A stretch of DNA of 64,000 nt from JBAZMA01 sp041649995 (GTDB lineage Bacteria > Omnitrophota > Gorgyraeia > Velamenicoccales > Velamenicoccaceae): the NCBI GenBank assembly GCA_041649995.1, contig JBAZMA010000001.1:248001-312000 (forward strand). The letters run 5' to 3'. The notes below the pieces were generated by a model that was given only the letters and a program-made list of their open reading frames with translations, was not told where the DNA came from and searched no databases. Position 1 is the stretch's first letter. Each line of letters opens with the position of its first letter. This document shows positions 15,472 to 25,126 of this stretch, piece after piece. The translations under genes and the position numbers were made by a program.

Positions 15472-16785
15472 ATGGATAAGAATAAAGTGGACAGCCTTGT
15501 GATGGATGTTGTGACATCGTCCGATGTCAGGAAAAAGGAAGAAGCGATCAACGCGATCTGGCAGGAAGCTTTCCGGCAGGGGGTTTATCCTGCCTCTATC
15601 CATGATCTTTATAAGGCCAGGGGAGAAGGCCGATGGGGCGGCTGTACCGTGCCGGCCATGAACCTTCGGACCCTGACCTATGATGCCGCGCGCGCGATCT
15701 TTAAGGAAGCCCTGAAGATCAACGCCGCCGCGTTCGTTTTTGAAATCGCCCGCTCCGAGATGGGATACACGGACCAGAAACCGCTGGAATATTCCACCGT
15801 CATCCTGGCCGCGGCCCTCAGGGAAGGATATCAGGGGCCTGTGTTCATTCAGGGCGATCATTTCCAGGTCAATGCCAAGGGCTATCAGGCGGACCCGGCA
15901 AAAGAGATGGAAGCCCTGAAGAAGCTGATCAGGGAGGCGATTGAGGCGGGCTTTTACAATATCGATATCGACAGCTCGACAGTCGTGGACTTAAGCAAGA
16001 CGGACCTTCTGGAACAGCAGAAGCTGAATTCAGAGATCTGCGCGGATTTGACCGTCTATATCCGTTCCCTCCAGCCGAAAGGCGTCAATATTTCGGTGGG
16101 CGGGGAGATTGGCGAGGTTGGCAGCAAGAATTCGACGCCCGAAGACCTGCGCGCGTTCATGACGCTCTATCTGAAAAAATTGCCCCAGGGCGTGGAAGGC
16201 ATATCCAAGATCAGCGTCCAGACCGGCACGAGCCATGGCGGCAATGTCCTTCCCGACGGCACGATGGCCAAGGTCAATCTTGATTTTAACGTGCTCAAGA
16301 CCATCTCGGAAGCGTGCAAGAAGGATTTCAAGATGGCCGGTTCCGTGCAACACGGCGCTTCAACCCTTCCGGAAGACAAATTCCATCATTTCCCGGAATA
16401 CGACACCGCAGAAGTGCATTTGGCGACGCAATTCCAGAACATGGTTTTCGACAGCAAGCAGTTCCCGGGGGATTTAAAGAAAAAGATCTATGACTGGTTG
16501 AAGGTCGAGGCCAAGAACGAGTTCAAGCCGGGCATGACGGATGAGCAGTTTTTCTATAAATCCAGAAAGAAAGCCCTGGGGCCTTTCAAGAAAGAGATCA
16601 TGGCGATCAAGGACAGGGAGGCCATCGCGGCTGAACTGGAAGTGAAATTCGCCTTTTTGTTCGAGCAGCTCAAGATCAAGGATTCCAAAAAAGCCGTCCA
16701 GCAGTATATTAAGGAAAGCAAGGTGGGAAAGGTTTTTTCGCTGACGCATGACAAAAAAGCGGAAGCGTTCGAAGGGGATGATTAA
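15472..16785 (+). CDS. Class II fructose-bisphosphate aldolase family protein (long variant)
   Basis: Class II aldolases use zinc to split fructose 1,6-bisphosphate. The 437-residue protein carries FIQGDHFQVN (metal-binding His after Asp), DIDSSTVVDLS, the GGEIGEVGSK block, TGTSHGGN and SVQHGAS, all landmarks of the family barrel. It is longer than the usual 280-360 residues, with an N-terminal extension of ~50 residues and a charged C-terminal region of ~90 residues. Placement after pfkA supports a glycolytic aldolase. A related aldolase specificity, such as tagatose bisphosphate, is possible. Confidence 0.8.
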   Translation: MDKNKVDSLVMDVVTSSDVRKKEEAINAIWQEAFRQGVYPASIHDLYKARGEGRWGGCTVPAMNLRTLTYDAARAIFKEALKINAAAFVFEIARSEMGYTDQKPLEYSTVILAAALREGYQGPVFIQGDHFQVNAKGYQADPAKEMEALKKLIREAIEAGFYNIDIDSSTVVDLSKTDLLEQQKLNSEICADLTVYIRSLQPKGVNISVGGEIGEVGSKNSTPEDLRAFMTLYLKKLPQGVEGISKISVQTGTSHGGNVLPDGTMAKVNLDFNVLKTISEACKKDFKMAGSVQHGASTLPEDKFHHFPEYDTAEVHLATQFQNMVFDSKQFPGDLKKKIYDWLKVEAKNEFKPGMTDEQFFYKSRKKALGPFKKEIMAIKDREAIAAELEVKFAFLFEQLKIKDSKKAVQQYIKESKVGKVFSLTHDKKAEAFEGDD

Positions 16786-16854
16786 AAAGAACTCTTAACG
16801 CGGACGAGCCGGGGCGATCCCCGAAAAACCCGTGTTAAAAAAGGAGTCTTTGTT

Positions 16855-18510
16855 ATGAGATCAGATGCCATCACAAAAGGCGTGGAGAGGGTGCCTCACC
16901 GGGCGCTTTTGCACGCGACGGGAATTTCGCGCAAGGACATGTCCAAGCCGTTCATCGCCGTGGCCACAAGCTTCAATGATATCATTCCCGGCCATATCGG
17001 CATGAGGGACCTGGAGCGGTTCATCGAGCGGGGGGTTGCCGCCGGCGGCGGGGTTCCGTTTTTCTTCGGCATTCCGGGGATTTGCGACGGCATTGCCATG
17101 GGGCATCCGGGGATGCGCTATCCCCTGGCCTTGCGGGAATTGATCGCGGATTCCATCGAATCTTTTGTGAATGCCCACAGCCTGGATGGCCTGGTTTGCC
17201 TGACGAATTGCGACAAGATCACGCCCGGCATGCTGATGGCATCCGCGCGTCTGAATATTCCGACGATCGTCGTTACGGCGGGTCCCATGCTTTCGGGGCG
17301 GTTTAAGAAAAAACGGCTTTCTCTGGTGGGCGACGCCTTCGAGGTGGTCGGCCGTTTTCAGCGGGGCGAGATTTCCGAGAGCGACCTGAGCTGTTTTGAA
17401 ATGGAGGCGTGTCCGGGCGCGGGCGCCTGCCAGGGGCTCTATACCGCCAATACGATGGCCTGCATTACGGAAGCCATGGGGATGTCCCTGCCGGGATGCG
17501 CGACGGCGCTGGCGGTTTCGGCCAGGAAACGCAGGATCGCCGAGGAGTCCGGCGAGCGCATCGTTGATCTGGTCAAGAAAAACGTGACGTCGCGCCAATT
17601 GATGAGCCGGCCGGCCTTTGAGAACGGCATCCGGATTGACCTGGCCTTGGGAGGCTCGACCAATACGGTCCTGCATCTTCTGGCCATTGCCAAAGAAGCG
17701 CAGGTGTCCCTGGGACTGAAGGATTTTGACCGCTTGAGCAAAGAAACGCCCCATGTCACCAATCTTTTGCCGGGCGGCGAGCATTTTATGGAAGACCTGG
17801 ATTACGCCGGAGGCATCCCCGCGGTGACCAAGGTTCTTAAGAAAAAGATGACCAGCTGCCCGACGGTCAGCGGTCTGACCACGCATCAGATCGCCGATAA
17901 GGCCGTGGTCAGCGATGATGACGTGATCCGTTCCGTCAGCCAGGCCTATCATCAGGAGGGCGGCATTGCCATTCTCTACGGTAATCTCGCTCCCCGGGGC
18001 GCCGTTGTCAAGCAGTCGGCTGTCAGCCCTGAGATGATGATCTTTACGGGTAAGGCAAAAGTTTTTGAATGCGAAGAAGACGCGCAAAAAGCGATCCTGT
18101 CCGGCGCGATTAAACCGGGCACGGTTGTTGTCATCCGTTACGAAGGCCCTAAAGGCGGTCCGGGGATGCGCGAAATGCTGGCTCCTACCGCGGCCCTGGT
18201 GGGTATGGGTTTATCCGATAGCGTGGCCTTGATCACGGACGGCCGTTTTTCCGGGGGGACGAAAGGTTGCTGCATCGGCCATGTTTGCCCGGAGGCTGTG
18301 GAGGGCGGCCCGATCGCGGCGGTCAGGGATGGAGACGCGATCCTGATCGATCTGCCCAAGAGAAAATTGGAGTTGAAAATATCGCAAAAAGAGTTAAAAT
18401 CAAGGCTTAAAAAAGTGAAGGCCCCCCGGGCCAATGTCACAGGCGGCTATCTCCTGCGCTATTCCAAAATGGTCGGACCGGCGGATGAGGGAGCGGTGCT
18501 GAAAATATAA
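16855..18510 (+). CDS. ilvD: Dihydroxy-acid dehydratase
   Basis: IlvD dehydrates dihydroxy-isovalerate and dihydroxy-methylvalerate in valine and isoleucine synthesis. The 551-residue protein has the iron-sulfur motifs TNCDKITPGM and ACPGAGACQG and the C-terminal TDGRFSGGTKG and GHVCPEA blocks. The start ATG has AAAGGAG upstream. It begins the ilvD-ilvB-ilvN-ilvC-leuA run, in which spacing is short but not overlapping. Family length is normal. Confidence 0.96.
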   Translation: MRSDAITKGVERVPHRALLHATGISRKDMSKPFIAVATSFNDIIPGHIGMRDLERFIERGVAAGGGVPFFFGIPGICDGIAMGHPGMRYPLALRELIADSIESFVNAHSLDGLVCLTNCDKITPGMLMASARLNIPTIVVTAGPMLSGRFKKKRLSLVGDAFEVVGRFQRGEISESDLSCFEMEACPGAGACQGLYTANTMACITEAMGMSLPGCATALAVSARKRRIAEESGERIVDLVKKNVTSRQLMSRPAFENGIRIDLALGGSTNTVLHLLAIAKEAQVSLGLKDFDRLSKETPHVTNLLPGGEHFMEDLDYAGGIPAVTKVLKKKMTSCPTVSGLTTHQIADKAVVSDDDVIRSVSQAYHQEGGIAILYGNLAPRGAVVKQSAVSPEMMIFTGKAKVFECEEDAQKAILSGAIKPGTVVVIRYEGPKGGPGMREMLAPTAALVGMGLSDSVALITDGRFSGGTKGCCIGHVCPEAVEGGPIAAVRDGDAILIDLPKRKLELKISQKELKSRLKKVKAPRANVTGGYLLRYSKMVGPADEGAVLKI

Positions 18511-18543
18511 AAACCATCGTCAACAGCTAAGGGTTATTTAAAA

Positions 18544-20220
18544 ATGGCTATCATGTCAGGCGCTCAAATACTGATCGAATGTCTACGCCGGGAAGGCGTG
18601 GAAATTGTTTTCGGCTACCCCGGCGGGCAGATCCTGCCGACGTTTGATGTCCTCTATGACGCTCCCGGTATCCGGTTCATCCTGACCCGGCACGAGCAGG
18701 GCGCGGCCCATGCCGCAGACGGCTACGCGCGCGCGACAGGAAAAGTGGGCGTGTGCCTGGCGACCTCTGGGCCCGGCGCCACAAACCTGGTGACAGGCAT
18801 CGCGAACGCTTTCATGGATTCCATCCCCATGGTCGCCATCACCGGCCAGGTCAAGACCAATCTGATCGGCAACGACGCGTTCCAGGAATCGGATGTGACG
18901 GGGATCACAAGATCGATCTCCAAACATAACTATCTGGTCAAGGACGTGCGTGACCTGGCGCGTATTATCCGCGAGGCTTTCTACATCGCCTCAACGGGAA
19001 GGCCGGGTCCTGTGGTGATCGATTTCCCCAGCGATGTCCAGCTTGCCAAGACAGAATTTGAATGGCCGGAATCCGTTTCCATGAGATCTTATCAGCCGAG
19101 CCTTGAACCTCACCCGGGCCAGGTCAAAAAGGCCGCGAAACTTATCGAGAAATCCCGCAAGCCTGTCCTGTATATCGGCGGCGGCGTCGTCACTTCCGGA
19201 GCGCATAAGGACGTGCTGGCGCTGGCCGAAAAGATGAAGATCCCGGTGACGATGACCTTCATGGGGTTGGGCGCGTTTCCCGGCTCGCATGAATTGTCCC
19301 TGGGGATGCTGGGGATGCACGGGACGGCGTATGCCAATCACGCCATTATGGAATCGGACCTGATCATCGCCATAGGCGCGCGTTTTGACGACCGCGTGAC
19401 GGGCCGTATCGACGCGTTCGCGCCGGGCGCCAAGATCATCCATATCGATATCGATCCGACGTCGATCAGCAAGAATATCCGCGTGGACATTCCCATCGTG
19501 GGCGACGCCAAAAAATGCCTGCAGAGCCTGATGAGCCATCTGGATAAGACTCCTGATACGGCCGAATGGCTGGGGGTTATCAAGAAATGGCGGCAGGATC
19601 ATCCTTTGGGCTATAAACAGGACGAGCGCCTGCGGCCTCAGTATGTTATCGAAAAGATCTATGAGGTGACGAACGGCGAAGCCGTTATCGCCACAGAAGT
19701 CGGACAGAACCAGATGTGGGCGTGCCTGTGGTATAAACATGACAAGCCGCGCACATGGATCTCTTCCGGCGGCCTGGGGACCATGGGGTTCGGTCTACCC
19801 GCGGCCATCGGCGCGCAGTTTGGCTGCCCGGGAAAGACCGTCTTCAATATCGCCGGAGACGGTTCTATTCAGATGAATATTCAGGAGTTGATTGTGGCCG
19901 TCAAACACAAGCTCCCCATCAAGATCGCGATCTTGAACAACGGCTATCTGGGCATGGTGCGTCAGTGGCAGGAGCTGTTTTATAACAGGAGATATTCTTC
20001 CACGCCCATCGAAAGCCCGGATTTCGTGAAATTGGCGGAGGCTTACGGCGCCCGGGGCATGAGGATCACAAAGAAGGCCGAGGTGGAATCCGCCATTCGC
20101 GACGCCTTGTCCACGCCGGACGTTGTCATGATGGATTTTGTGGTGGAGCCCGAGGAAAACGTTTTTCCCATGGTGCCGGCGGGAGAAGCCCTGAACCGCA
20201 TTTTGAGCGGCATGGCCTAA
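18544..20220 (+). CDS. ilvB: Acetolactate synthase large subunit
   Basis: The large subunit is the thiamine diphosphate-dependent catalyst that joins pyruvate with pyruvate or 2-oxobutyrate. The 558-residue protein has FGYPGGQILP, the catalytic glutamate region RHEQGAAHAADGYARATG, the FAD-associated central domain (GARFDDRVTGR) and the ThDP motif GDGSIQMNIQEL...NNGYLGMVRQWQ. The small regulatory subunit follows 104 bases downstream. Length and order are typical of the biosynthetic enzyme. Confidence 0.97.
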   Translation: MAIMSGAQILIECLRREGVEIVFGYPGGQILPTFDVLYDAPGIRFILTRHEQGAAHAADGYARATGKVGVCLATSGPGATNLVTGIANAFMDSIPMVAITGQVKTNLIGNDAFQESDVTGITRSISKHNYLVKDVRDLARIIREAFYIASTGRPGPVVIDFPSDVQLAKTEFEWPESVSMRSYQPSLEPHPGQVKKAAKLIEKSRKPVLYIGGGVVTSGAHKDVLALAEKMKIPVTMTFMGLGAFPGSHELSLGMLGMHGTAYANHAIMESDLIIAIGARFDDRVTGRIDAFAPGAKIIHIDIDPTSISKNIRVDIPIVGDAKKCLQSLMSHLDKTPDTAEWLGVIKKWRQDHPLGYKQDERLRPQYVIEKIYEVTNGEAVIATEVGQNQMWACLWYKHDKPRTWISSGGLGTMGFGLPAAIGAQFGCPGKTVFNIAGDGSIQMNIQELIVAVKHKLPIKIAILNNGYLGMVRQWQELFYNRRYSSTPIESPDFVKLAEAYGARGMRITKKAEVESAIRDALSTPDVVMMDFVVEPEENVFPMVPAGEALNRILSGMA

Positions 20221-20324
20221 AGGCTTTGTCGCCTGTCATGAACAGGGCTGTCGAAGGCGGGTCAGCGGGTCGCGAAAATAAAAATTAAAATCATCGTCAA
20301 CGAACGCCTCATTTAGGATTTCCT

Positions 20325-20798
20325 ATGAAACACACAATCGCGGTTCTGGTTGAAAACAAGTTCGGGGTCCTGGCGCGCGTGTCCGGTTTATTTTCCGCGC
20401 GCGGCTATAACATCGATTCTCTGACGGTAAGCGAAACAGAGGATTCGCAGGTTTCCCGCATGACCATCGTGGTCAACGCCCAAGACGAGCGCATTTTAGA
20501 GCAGATCAAAAAACAGCTCAATAAGCTCATTGATGTCATCACGGTGACGGATTTCGTCAAAAAGTCCTATTTTGAGAGAGAGCTTATTTTCGCCAAGGTT
20601 GTCATCGACAAGAAGACTTTGCCTGAGCTGCAAAAGATCATCAAGCGGGAAGGCGCGCAGGTGCTGGAGAAGAAAGAGGACTATATGGTCATCGAGCTGG
20701 CCCAGGATGCCGAACATGTCCGCAATTTTATCCATGAGCTCAAAGGCTTTAAGATCGTGGAACTGGTCCGCTCGGGCCGCGTCGCCATCGCGGTATAA
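20325..20798 (+). CDS. ilvN: Acetolactate synthase small (regulatory) subunit
   Basis: This subunit confers valine feedback control and stimulates the large subunit. The 157-residue protein begins with an ACT domain (HTIAVLVENKFGVLARVSGL, then FSARGYNIDSLTVSETED) and ends with the ALS_ss_C region. The size matches IlvH-type subunits of about 160 residues. It lies between ilvB and ilvC, the usual place. Confidence 0.96.
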   Translation: MKHTIAVLVENKFGVLARVSGLFSARGYNIDSLTVSETEDSQVSRMTIVVNAQDERILEQIKKQLNKLIDVITVTDFVKKSYFERELIFAKVVIDKKTLPELQKIIKREGAQVLEKKEDYMVIELAQDAEHVRNFIHELKGFKIVELVRSGRVAIAV

Positions 20799-20844
20799 GA
20801 ATTTCGACAACAGACATGGAAGACGACAACAAAAGGAGCCTTAG

Positions 20845-21834
20845 ATGAAAATTTATTATGATAATGATGCCGATCTGTCCTTCTTGAAAGGAAAGAAGAT
20901 CGCCATCATCGGCTATGGCATACAGGGCCGCGGGCAGGCCCTCTGCCTTCGCGACAGCGGCCTGGATGTCGTTGTTTCTGAGATGCCGGATACCGTGAAT
21001 TATGAGCAGGCCAAAAAAGACGGGTTTAGCCCCGTTTCCGCCGCCGAAGCGGCCGCGCAGGCGGACGTGATCCAGATCCTGACGCAGGACCATGTCCAGG
21101 CCAAGGTGTATAATGAGGCCATCAAGCCGAACCTGAAAAAAGGCAAAACGCTGGTTTTTTCCCACGGATTCAATATCCGTTTCAAACAGATCAAGCCGTC
21201 AAAGAATGTCGACGTGATCATGATCGCGCCCAAGGGGCCGGGGGCTTTGGTCCGCAGGATGTATGAAGAGGGCAAAGGCGTGCCGTGTCTGGTCGCCGTG
21301 CATCAGGACGCTTCAGGGAACGCCATGAAGACGGCCTTGGCCTATGCCAAGGGCATCAAAGGCACGACGGCCGGGGTCATCGAAACGACTTTTTCCGAAG
21401 AAACGGAAACGGACCTCTTCGGAGAACAGGCCGTCCTGTGCGGCGGTGTGTCGGAACTCATCAAGGCGGGATTTGATACCCTGATCGAAGCCGGTTACCA
21501 GCCGGAGATCGCCTATTTTGAAGTCCTGCACGAACTCAAACTGATCACAGACCTGATCCAGGAAAGAGGGATTTCCGGAATGAGGAGAGGGGTGTCCAAC
21601 ACGGCCTGCTATGGCGACCTGACCCGGGGCCCGAGGATCATTACCCAGAAAACAAGAAAAGAAATGAAAAAGATCCTCAAGGAAATCGTGAAGGGGAAAT
21701 TCGCCAAGGAATGGATCGCCGAGAATGAAACAGGCCGCAAGAATTTCGACCGGCTTATCCAGGAAGGCGACAATCACCTGATCGAAAAAGTCGGTAAAGA
21801 ACTTCGCGGCATGATGCCGTGGATGAAGAAATAA
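20845..21834 (+). CDS. ilvC: Ketol-acid reductoisomerase, class I
   Basis: IlvC isomerises and reduces acetolactate. The 329-residue class I protein has the Rossmann motif GYGIQGRG (23-30) and the metal ligands in canonical register: Asp190 and Glu194 in DLFGEQ, Glu226 and Glu230 in YFEVLHE, and Ser251. The cofactor loop at residues 45-55 reads SEMPDTVNYEQ. It is acidic and lacks the Arg/Ser residues that bind the NADPH phosphate, so NADH use is possible. The ilvB, ilvN and leuA neighbours confirm the pathway. Confidence 0.95.
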   Translation: MKIYYDNDADLSFLKGKKIAIIGYGIQGRGQALCLRDSGLDVVVSEMPDTVNYEQAKKDGFSPVSAAEAAAQADVIQILTQDHVQAKVYNEAIKPNLKKGKTLVFSHGFNIRFKQIKPSKNVDVIMIAPKGPGALVRRMYEEGKGVPCLVAVHQDASGNAMKTALAYAKGIKGTTAGVIETTFSEETETDLFGEQAVLCGGVSELIKAGFDTLIEAGYQPEIAYFEVLHELKLITDLIQERGISGMRRGVSNTACYGDLTRGPRIITQKTRKEMKKILKEIVKGKFAKEWIAENETGRKNFDRLIQEGDNHLIEKVGKELRGMMPWMKK

Positions 21835-21916
21835 CAGGCAGCAGGGAACAGGCCACAGGCAGCAGAAATGTTGTTTTGTTTTGCTCCTGACCAAGATGCC
21901 TGAAGACTGAAAAAAT

Positions 21917-23452
21917 ATGGATAAACTGATCATATTCGATACGACCCTTCGGGATGGCGAACAGGCGCCGGGCGCCACGCTGAACGAGCGCGAAAAGCTT
22001 GAGATCGCCCGCCAGCTGGTGACTTTGGGCGTGGATGTCATTGAAGCGGGATTTCCCATTTCTTCTCCGGGCGATTTTCGCGCGGTCAACCGCATCGCCG
22101 CCTCAGTCAAGGGCGCGATCATCTGCGGCCTGGCCAGGGCTGTCACCAAGGATATCGATGCCGCCTACCAGGCGACAAAACCCGCCAAGGGCGGGTCGCG
22201 CATCCACGTGTTCCTGGCGACGTCGAAGATCCATATGCAGTATAAGCTTAAAAAAGCCGAAGATGAGATCTTAAGGCTCGCCACGGATTCCGTGCGCTAC
22301 GCCCGCAAATATACGGCCGATATCGAGTTTTCTCCGGAAGACGCTTCCCGCACGGACCGCGCGTTTCTTTTCAAGGTCCTGGAAGCCGTTATCAAGGCCG
22401 GGGCAACGACCGTTAATATCCCCGATACCGTCGGATACGCCTATCCGGCTGAATATGGGGAACTGATCGCCGACATCCGCAGGAATGTGCCCAATATCCA
22501 CAAGGCCGTGATTTCCGTCCACTGCCATAATGATCTGGGCCTGGCTGTGGCGAATTCCCTGGAGGCGGTCAAGAACGGCGCCCGCCAGGTGGAGTGCACG
22601 GTTAACGGGATCGGCGAAAGGGCGGGGAACGCGTCCATGGAGGAAATCGTCATGACGGTCCGTACCCGCCGGGATAGTTTTTCCGGCGTCTCGTCTTCCA
22701 TCCATACAAAAGAGATCTACAAGACCTCCCGGATGGTCAGCAAGCTGACGGGTTTTGTCGTGGCGCCCAACAAGGCCATTGTCGGCCTGAACGCTTTCCG
22801 CCATGAATCCGGCATTCATCAGGACGGCGTGATCAAGAAGCGCTCGACCTACGAGATCATCGCTCCCGAGGATGTCGGCTTTACCGGCGTGGGCCTGGTC
22901 CTGGGCAAACATTCCGGCCGTCACGCCTTTGACAAACGCCTGCAGGAAATGGGTCTGAAACTTTCGGAGAAGGAACTGGCGGCCGCCTTTGAGAAATTCA
23001 AAGCCCTCGCGGACAAGAAAAAAAATGTCTATGAGGAAGACCTGGTGGCCCTGATCGAAGAGGAAATCCACAGGCCCGCTCAGATGTGGCAGATGGATTC
23101 CGTGTCTTATTCCAGCGGCACCCACGTGGTCCCTGTCGCCGCGGTCCGTCTTAAAAAACAGGGCAAAGTGCTTTCGGCTTCTTCCAGGGGCGATGGCCCT
23201 GTGGACGCCTGTTACAAGGCCATCGAGAAGATCACCGGGGTCAAGACCAGGCTTCTGGACTACAGGATCGAGGCCGTGACCTCAGGCAAAGACGCCCTCG
23301 GGGACGTCAGTGTCAAGGTGCAATCCGGAAAGAATGTGGCGCTGGGCCGCGGCTCTTCGACAGACATCATCGAAGCCTCTGCCAAAGCCTTCGTCAACGC
23401 CGTCAATTCGCTCGCCTCCCGCAAAACCGACGCGCAAGTCCTCCATTTATGA
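21917..23452 (+). CDS. leuA: 2-isopropylmalate synthase
   Basis: LeuA condenses acetyl-CoA with 2-oxoisovalerate, the first step to leucine. The 511-residue protein has the DRE-TIM motif DTTLRDGEQAPGATL, the metal-binding HCHNDLGLAVANS and NGIGERAGNAS. After residue ~375 it has the LeuA dimer regulatory domain, which binds leucine, with GDGPVDACYKAI and GRGSSTDIIEASA. The stop overlaps aroE by four bases. leuB, leuC and leuD are not in the window. Confidence 0.95.
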   Translation: MDKLIIFDTTLRDGEQAPGATLNEREKLEIARQLVTLGVDVIEAGFPISSPGDFRAVNRIAASVKGAIICGLARAVTKDIDAAYQATKPAKGGSRIHVFLATSKIHMQYKLKKAEDEILRLATDSVRYARKYTADIEFSPEDASRTDRAFLFKVLEAVIKAGATTVNIPDTVGYAYPAEYGELIADIRRNVPNIHKAVISVHCHNDLGLAVANSLEAVKNGARQVECTVNGIGERAGNASMEEIVMTVRTRRDSFSGVSSSIHTKEIYKTSRMVSKLTGFVVAPNKAIVGLNAFRHESGIHQDGVIKKRSTYEIIAPEDVGFTGVGLVLGKHSGRHAFDKRLQEMGLKLSEKELAAAFEKFKALADKKKNVYEEDLVALIEEEIHRPAQMWQMDSVSYSSGTHVVPVAAVRLKKQGKVLSASSRGDGPVDACYKAIEKITGVKTRLLDYRIEAVTSGKDALGDVSVKVQSGKNVALGRGSSTDIIEASAKAFVNAVNSLASRKTDAQVLHL

Positions 23453-24306
23453 AACCTGAAGGCCGCAAAGAGCTGTATGGTTTAATAGGGTATCCTGTTA
23501 AGCACAGCTATTCTCCTTTGATGCATAATGCCGCTTTCAAAAAACTCGGTATCAATGCCGAATACCGGCTTTTTGAAGTCCCTCCGCAAGGATTGGAGGG
23601 TTTTTTTAAAAAGACGATTTTTGAAGAAGGCATTAAGGGTTTCAATGTTACCGTGCCTCATAAGGAAACTGCCCTGGGATATCTGACAGGTTCTGTTTCC
23701 TCCAATGTTAAGATGATTGGAGCCGTCAATACCGTCCTTGTGAGAGAGGACGGTCGGCTGGACGGGTTTAACACGGATGAAACCGGATTTACCGCGGATT
23801 TTAAAGCTCATAACGTTCAGATTTCAGGCAAAATTGTTGCCTTAATGGGAGCTGGAGGGGGCGCCAAAGCTGTAGCGTTCGGCCTGGCGGGAAACGCTGT
23901 CAAAGGAATACGCATATTTGATGTTGATTTTTCCAGAAGCCAAAAACTGGCGGATAATCTTCTGGCTCACTACAGAGGCGTCAAAATTTCCTGTGTCAAA
24001 GACATCGAAGGTTTAGATATTCCTCAGGCGGATATCCTGATCAATGCCACGCCTGTGGGCATGAAGGCTGACGATCCCCTGCTTGTCAAACAGGAGTGGC
24101 TGCACAAGGGCCTTTTTGTTTATGACTTGATTTATAATCCGGCGGAGACTAAACTATTGGCAGCCGCAGGAAAGTCGGGTTGTTTGCGCGCTAACGGCCT
24201 GGGCATGCTTCTCCACCAGGGAGCGCTGGCATTCGCGCACTGGAGAAGGGAAAGCGCGCCTCTGGATGCTATGAGAACGGCGCTATGGGAGGGGATCCAT
24301 GGTTGA
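23449..24306 (+). CDS. aroE: Shikimate dehydrogenase
   Basis: AroE reduces 3-dehydroshikimate with NADPH. The 285-residue protein begins with LYGLIGYPVKHSYSPLMHNAAF (substrate-binding serines), has the catalytic Lys in NVTVPHKE, the NTDETGF motif and the NADP-binding GAGGGAKAVAFGL, and ends in ANGLGMLLHQGALAF. The start overlaps leuA and the end overlaps the prepilin peptidase gene by 8 bases. aroC and aroK follow further on. Confidence 0.95.
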   Translation: MKPEGRKELYGLIGYPVKHSYSPLMHNAAFKKLGINAEYRLFEVPPQGLEGFFKKTIFEEGIKGFNVTVPHKETALGYLTGSVSSNVKMIGAVNTVLVREDGRLDGFNTDETGFTADFKAHNVQISGKIVALMGAGGGAKAVAFGLAGNAVKGIRIFDVDFSRSQKLADNLLAHYRGVKISCVKDIEGLDIPQADILINATPVGMKADDPLLVKQEWLHKGLFVYDLIYNPAETKLLAAAGKSGCLRANGLGMLLHQGALAFAHWRRESAPLDAMRTALWEGIHG

Positions 24307-25081
24307 AGTGGCGCAGGGATTTTTCGTTTTTTTGTTCGGGATCTGCATCGGCAGTTTCCTGAATGTCTGCATTTACCGCATGGGCAGGGAGAAGTCCGTT
24401 GTCCGTCCCGCCTCACACTGCCCGGCCTGCCAGCACCCCATCCGATGGTACGATAATATTCCCCTGATCAGTTATCTTCTGCTCAAAGGGCGCTGCCGCG
24501 ATTGCCGGGCGGGAATCCCTTTCCGCTATTTCCTGGTGGAATTTCTGACCGGCGTCCTTTTTGTCTTTTTGCTGGGGCGTTTCGGCTTATCGCCCGTCTT
24601 TTTTGTTTTCGCCGCGTTCGTTTCGGGCCTGATCGTGGCGACCTTCGTGGATTTCGATTTTCGCATTATTCCTGATGAGATCAGCGTCGGAGGCGCGGTG
24701 GCCGGTCTCCTGGCGAGTTTTATTTTTCCGCAGATCCAGGGGGCCTATTCGCACCTGGCCGGGCTGCGGGAATCGTTTTTCGGGCTTGTGGCCGGCGGCG
24801 GGATCCTCTGGGTCTTAGGATGCGCCGGCGATTTTATTTTTAAAAAGGAATCCATGGGGGGAGGAGATATCAAGCTCCTGGCCATGATCGGCGCCTTCAT
24901 GGGATGGAAAGCCGCTCTTCTGGCTTTGCCTTTGGCGTCTCTTTTCGGAGCCGTTGTCGGGATCGTGATTAAATTGAAGACAAAAGAAAGTGTGATCGCG
25001 TTCGGCCCTTATCTGTCCATCGCCGCGATCGTGAATATCTTTTGGGCGGACAAGATCCTGGCGTTCTTTTTTTGCGTGTGA
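24299..25081 (+). CDS. pilD: Type IV prepilin peptidase / leader peptidase (A24 family)
   Basis: PilD-type enzymes cut and N-methylate type IV pilin and type II secretion pseudopilins at the inner membrane. The 260-residue protein has an N-terminal helix with GSFLNVCIYRMG, a cytoplasmic zinc-binding loop with two CxxC pairs (CPAC and CRDC), and several membrane helices. It carries the two catalytic aspartate sites: the acidic FVDFDFRIIPDEI stretch and GGGDIKLLAMIGAFMG. No pilin genes are in the window. It sits inside an amino acid biosynthesis run, overlapping aroE. Confidence 0.93.
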   Translation: MVEVAQGFFVFLFGICIGSFLNVCIYRMGREKSVVRPASHCPACQHPIRWYDNIPLISYLLLKGRCRDCRAGIPFRYFLVEFLTGVLFVFLLGRFGLSPVFFVFAAFVSGLIVATFVDFDFRIIPDEISVGGAVAGLLASFIFPQIQGAYSHLAGLRESFFGLVAGGGILWVLGCAGDFIFKKESMGGGDIKLLAMIGAFMGWKAALLALPLASLFGAVVGIVIKLKTKESVIAFGPYLSIAAIVNIFWADKILAFFFCV

Positions 25082-25126
25082 TCGCGAGGATGGCCTTGAG
25101 GCCTTTTGAATAAGGTCAAATATAAC

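Noticed and set aside
18511..20324. Shared ATCGTCAAC in the leaders of ilvB and ilvN as an operator
   Set aside because: It is a nine-base word seen twice without dyad symmetry and could be chance.
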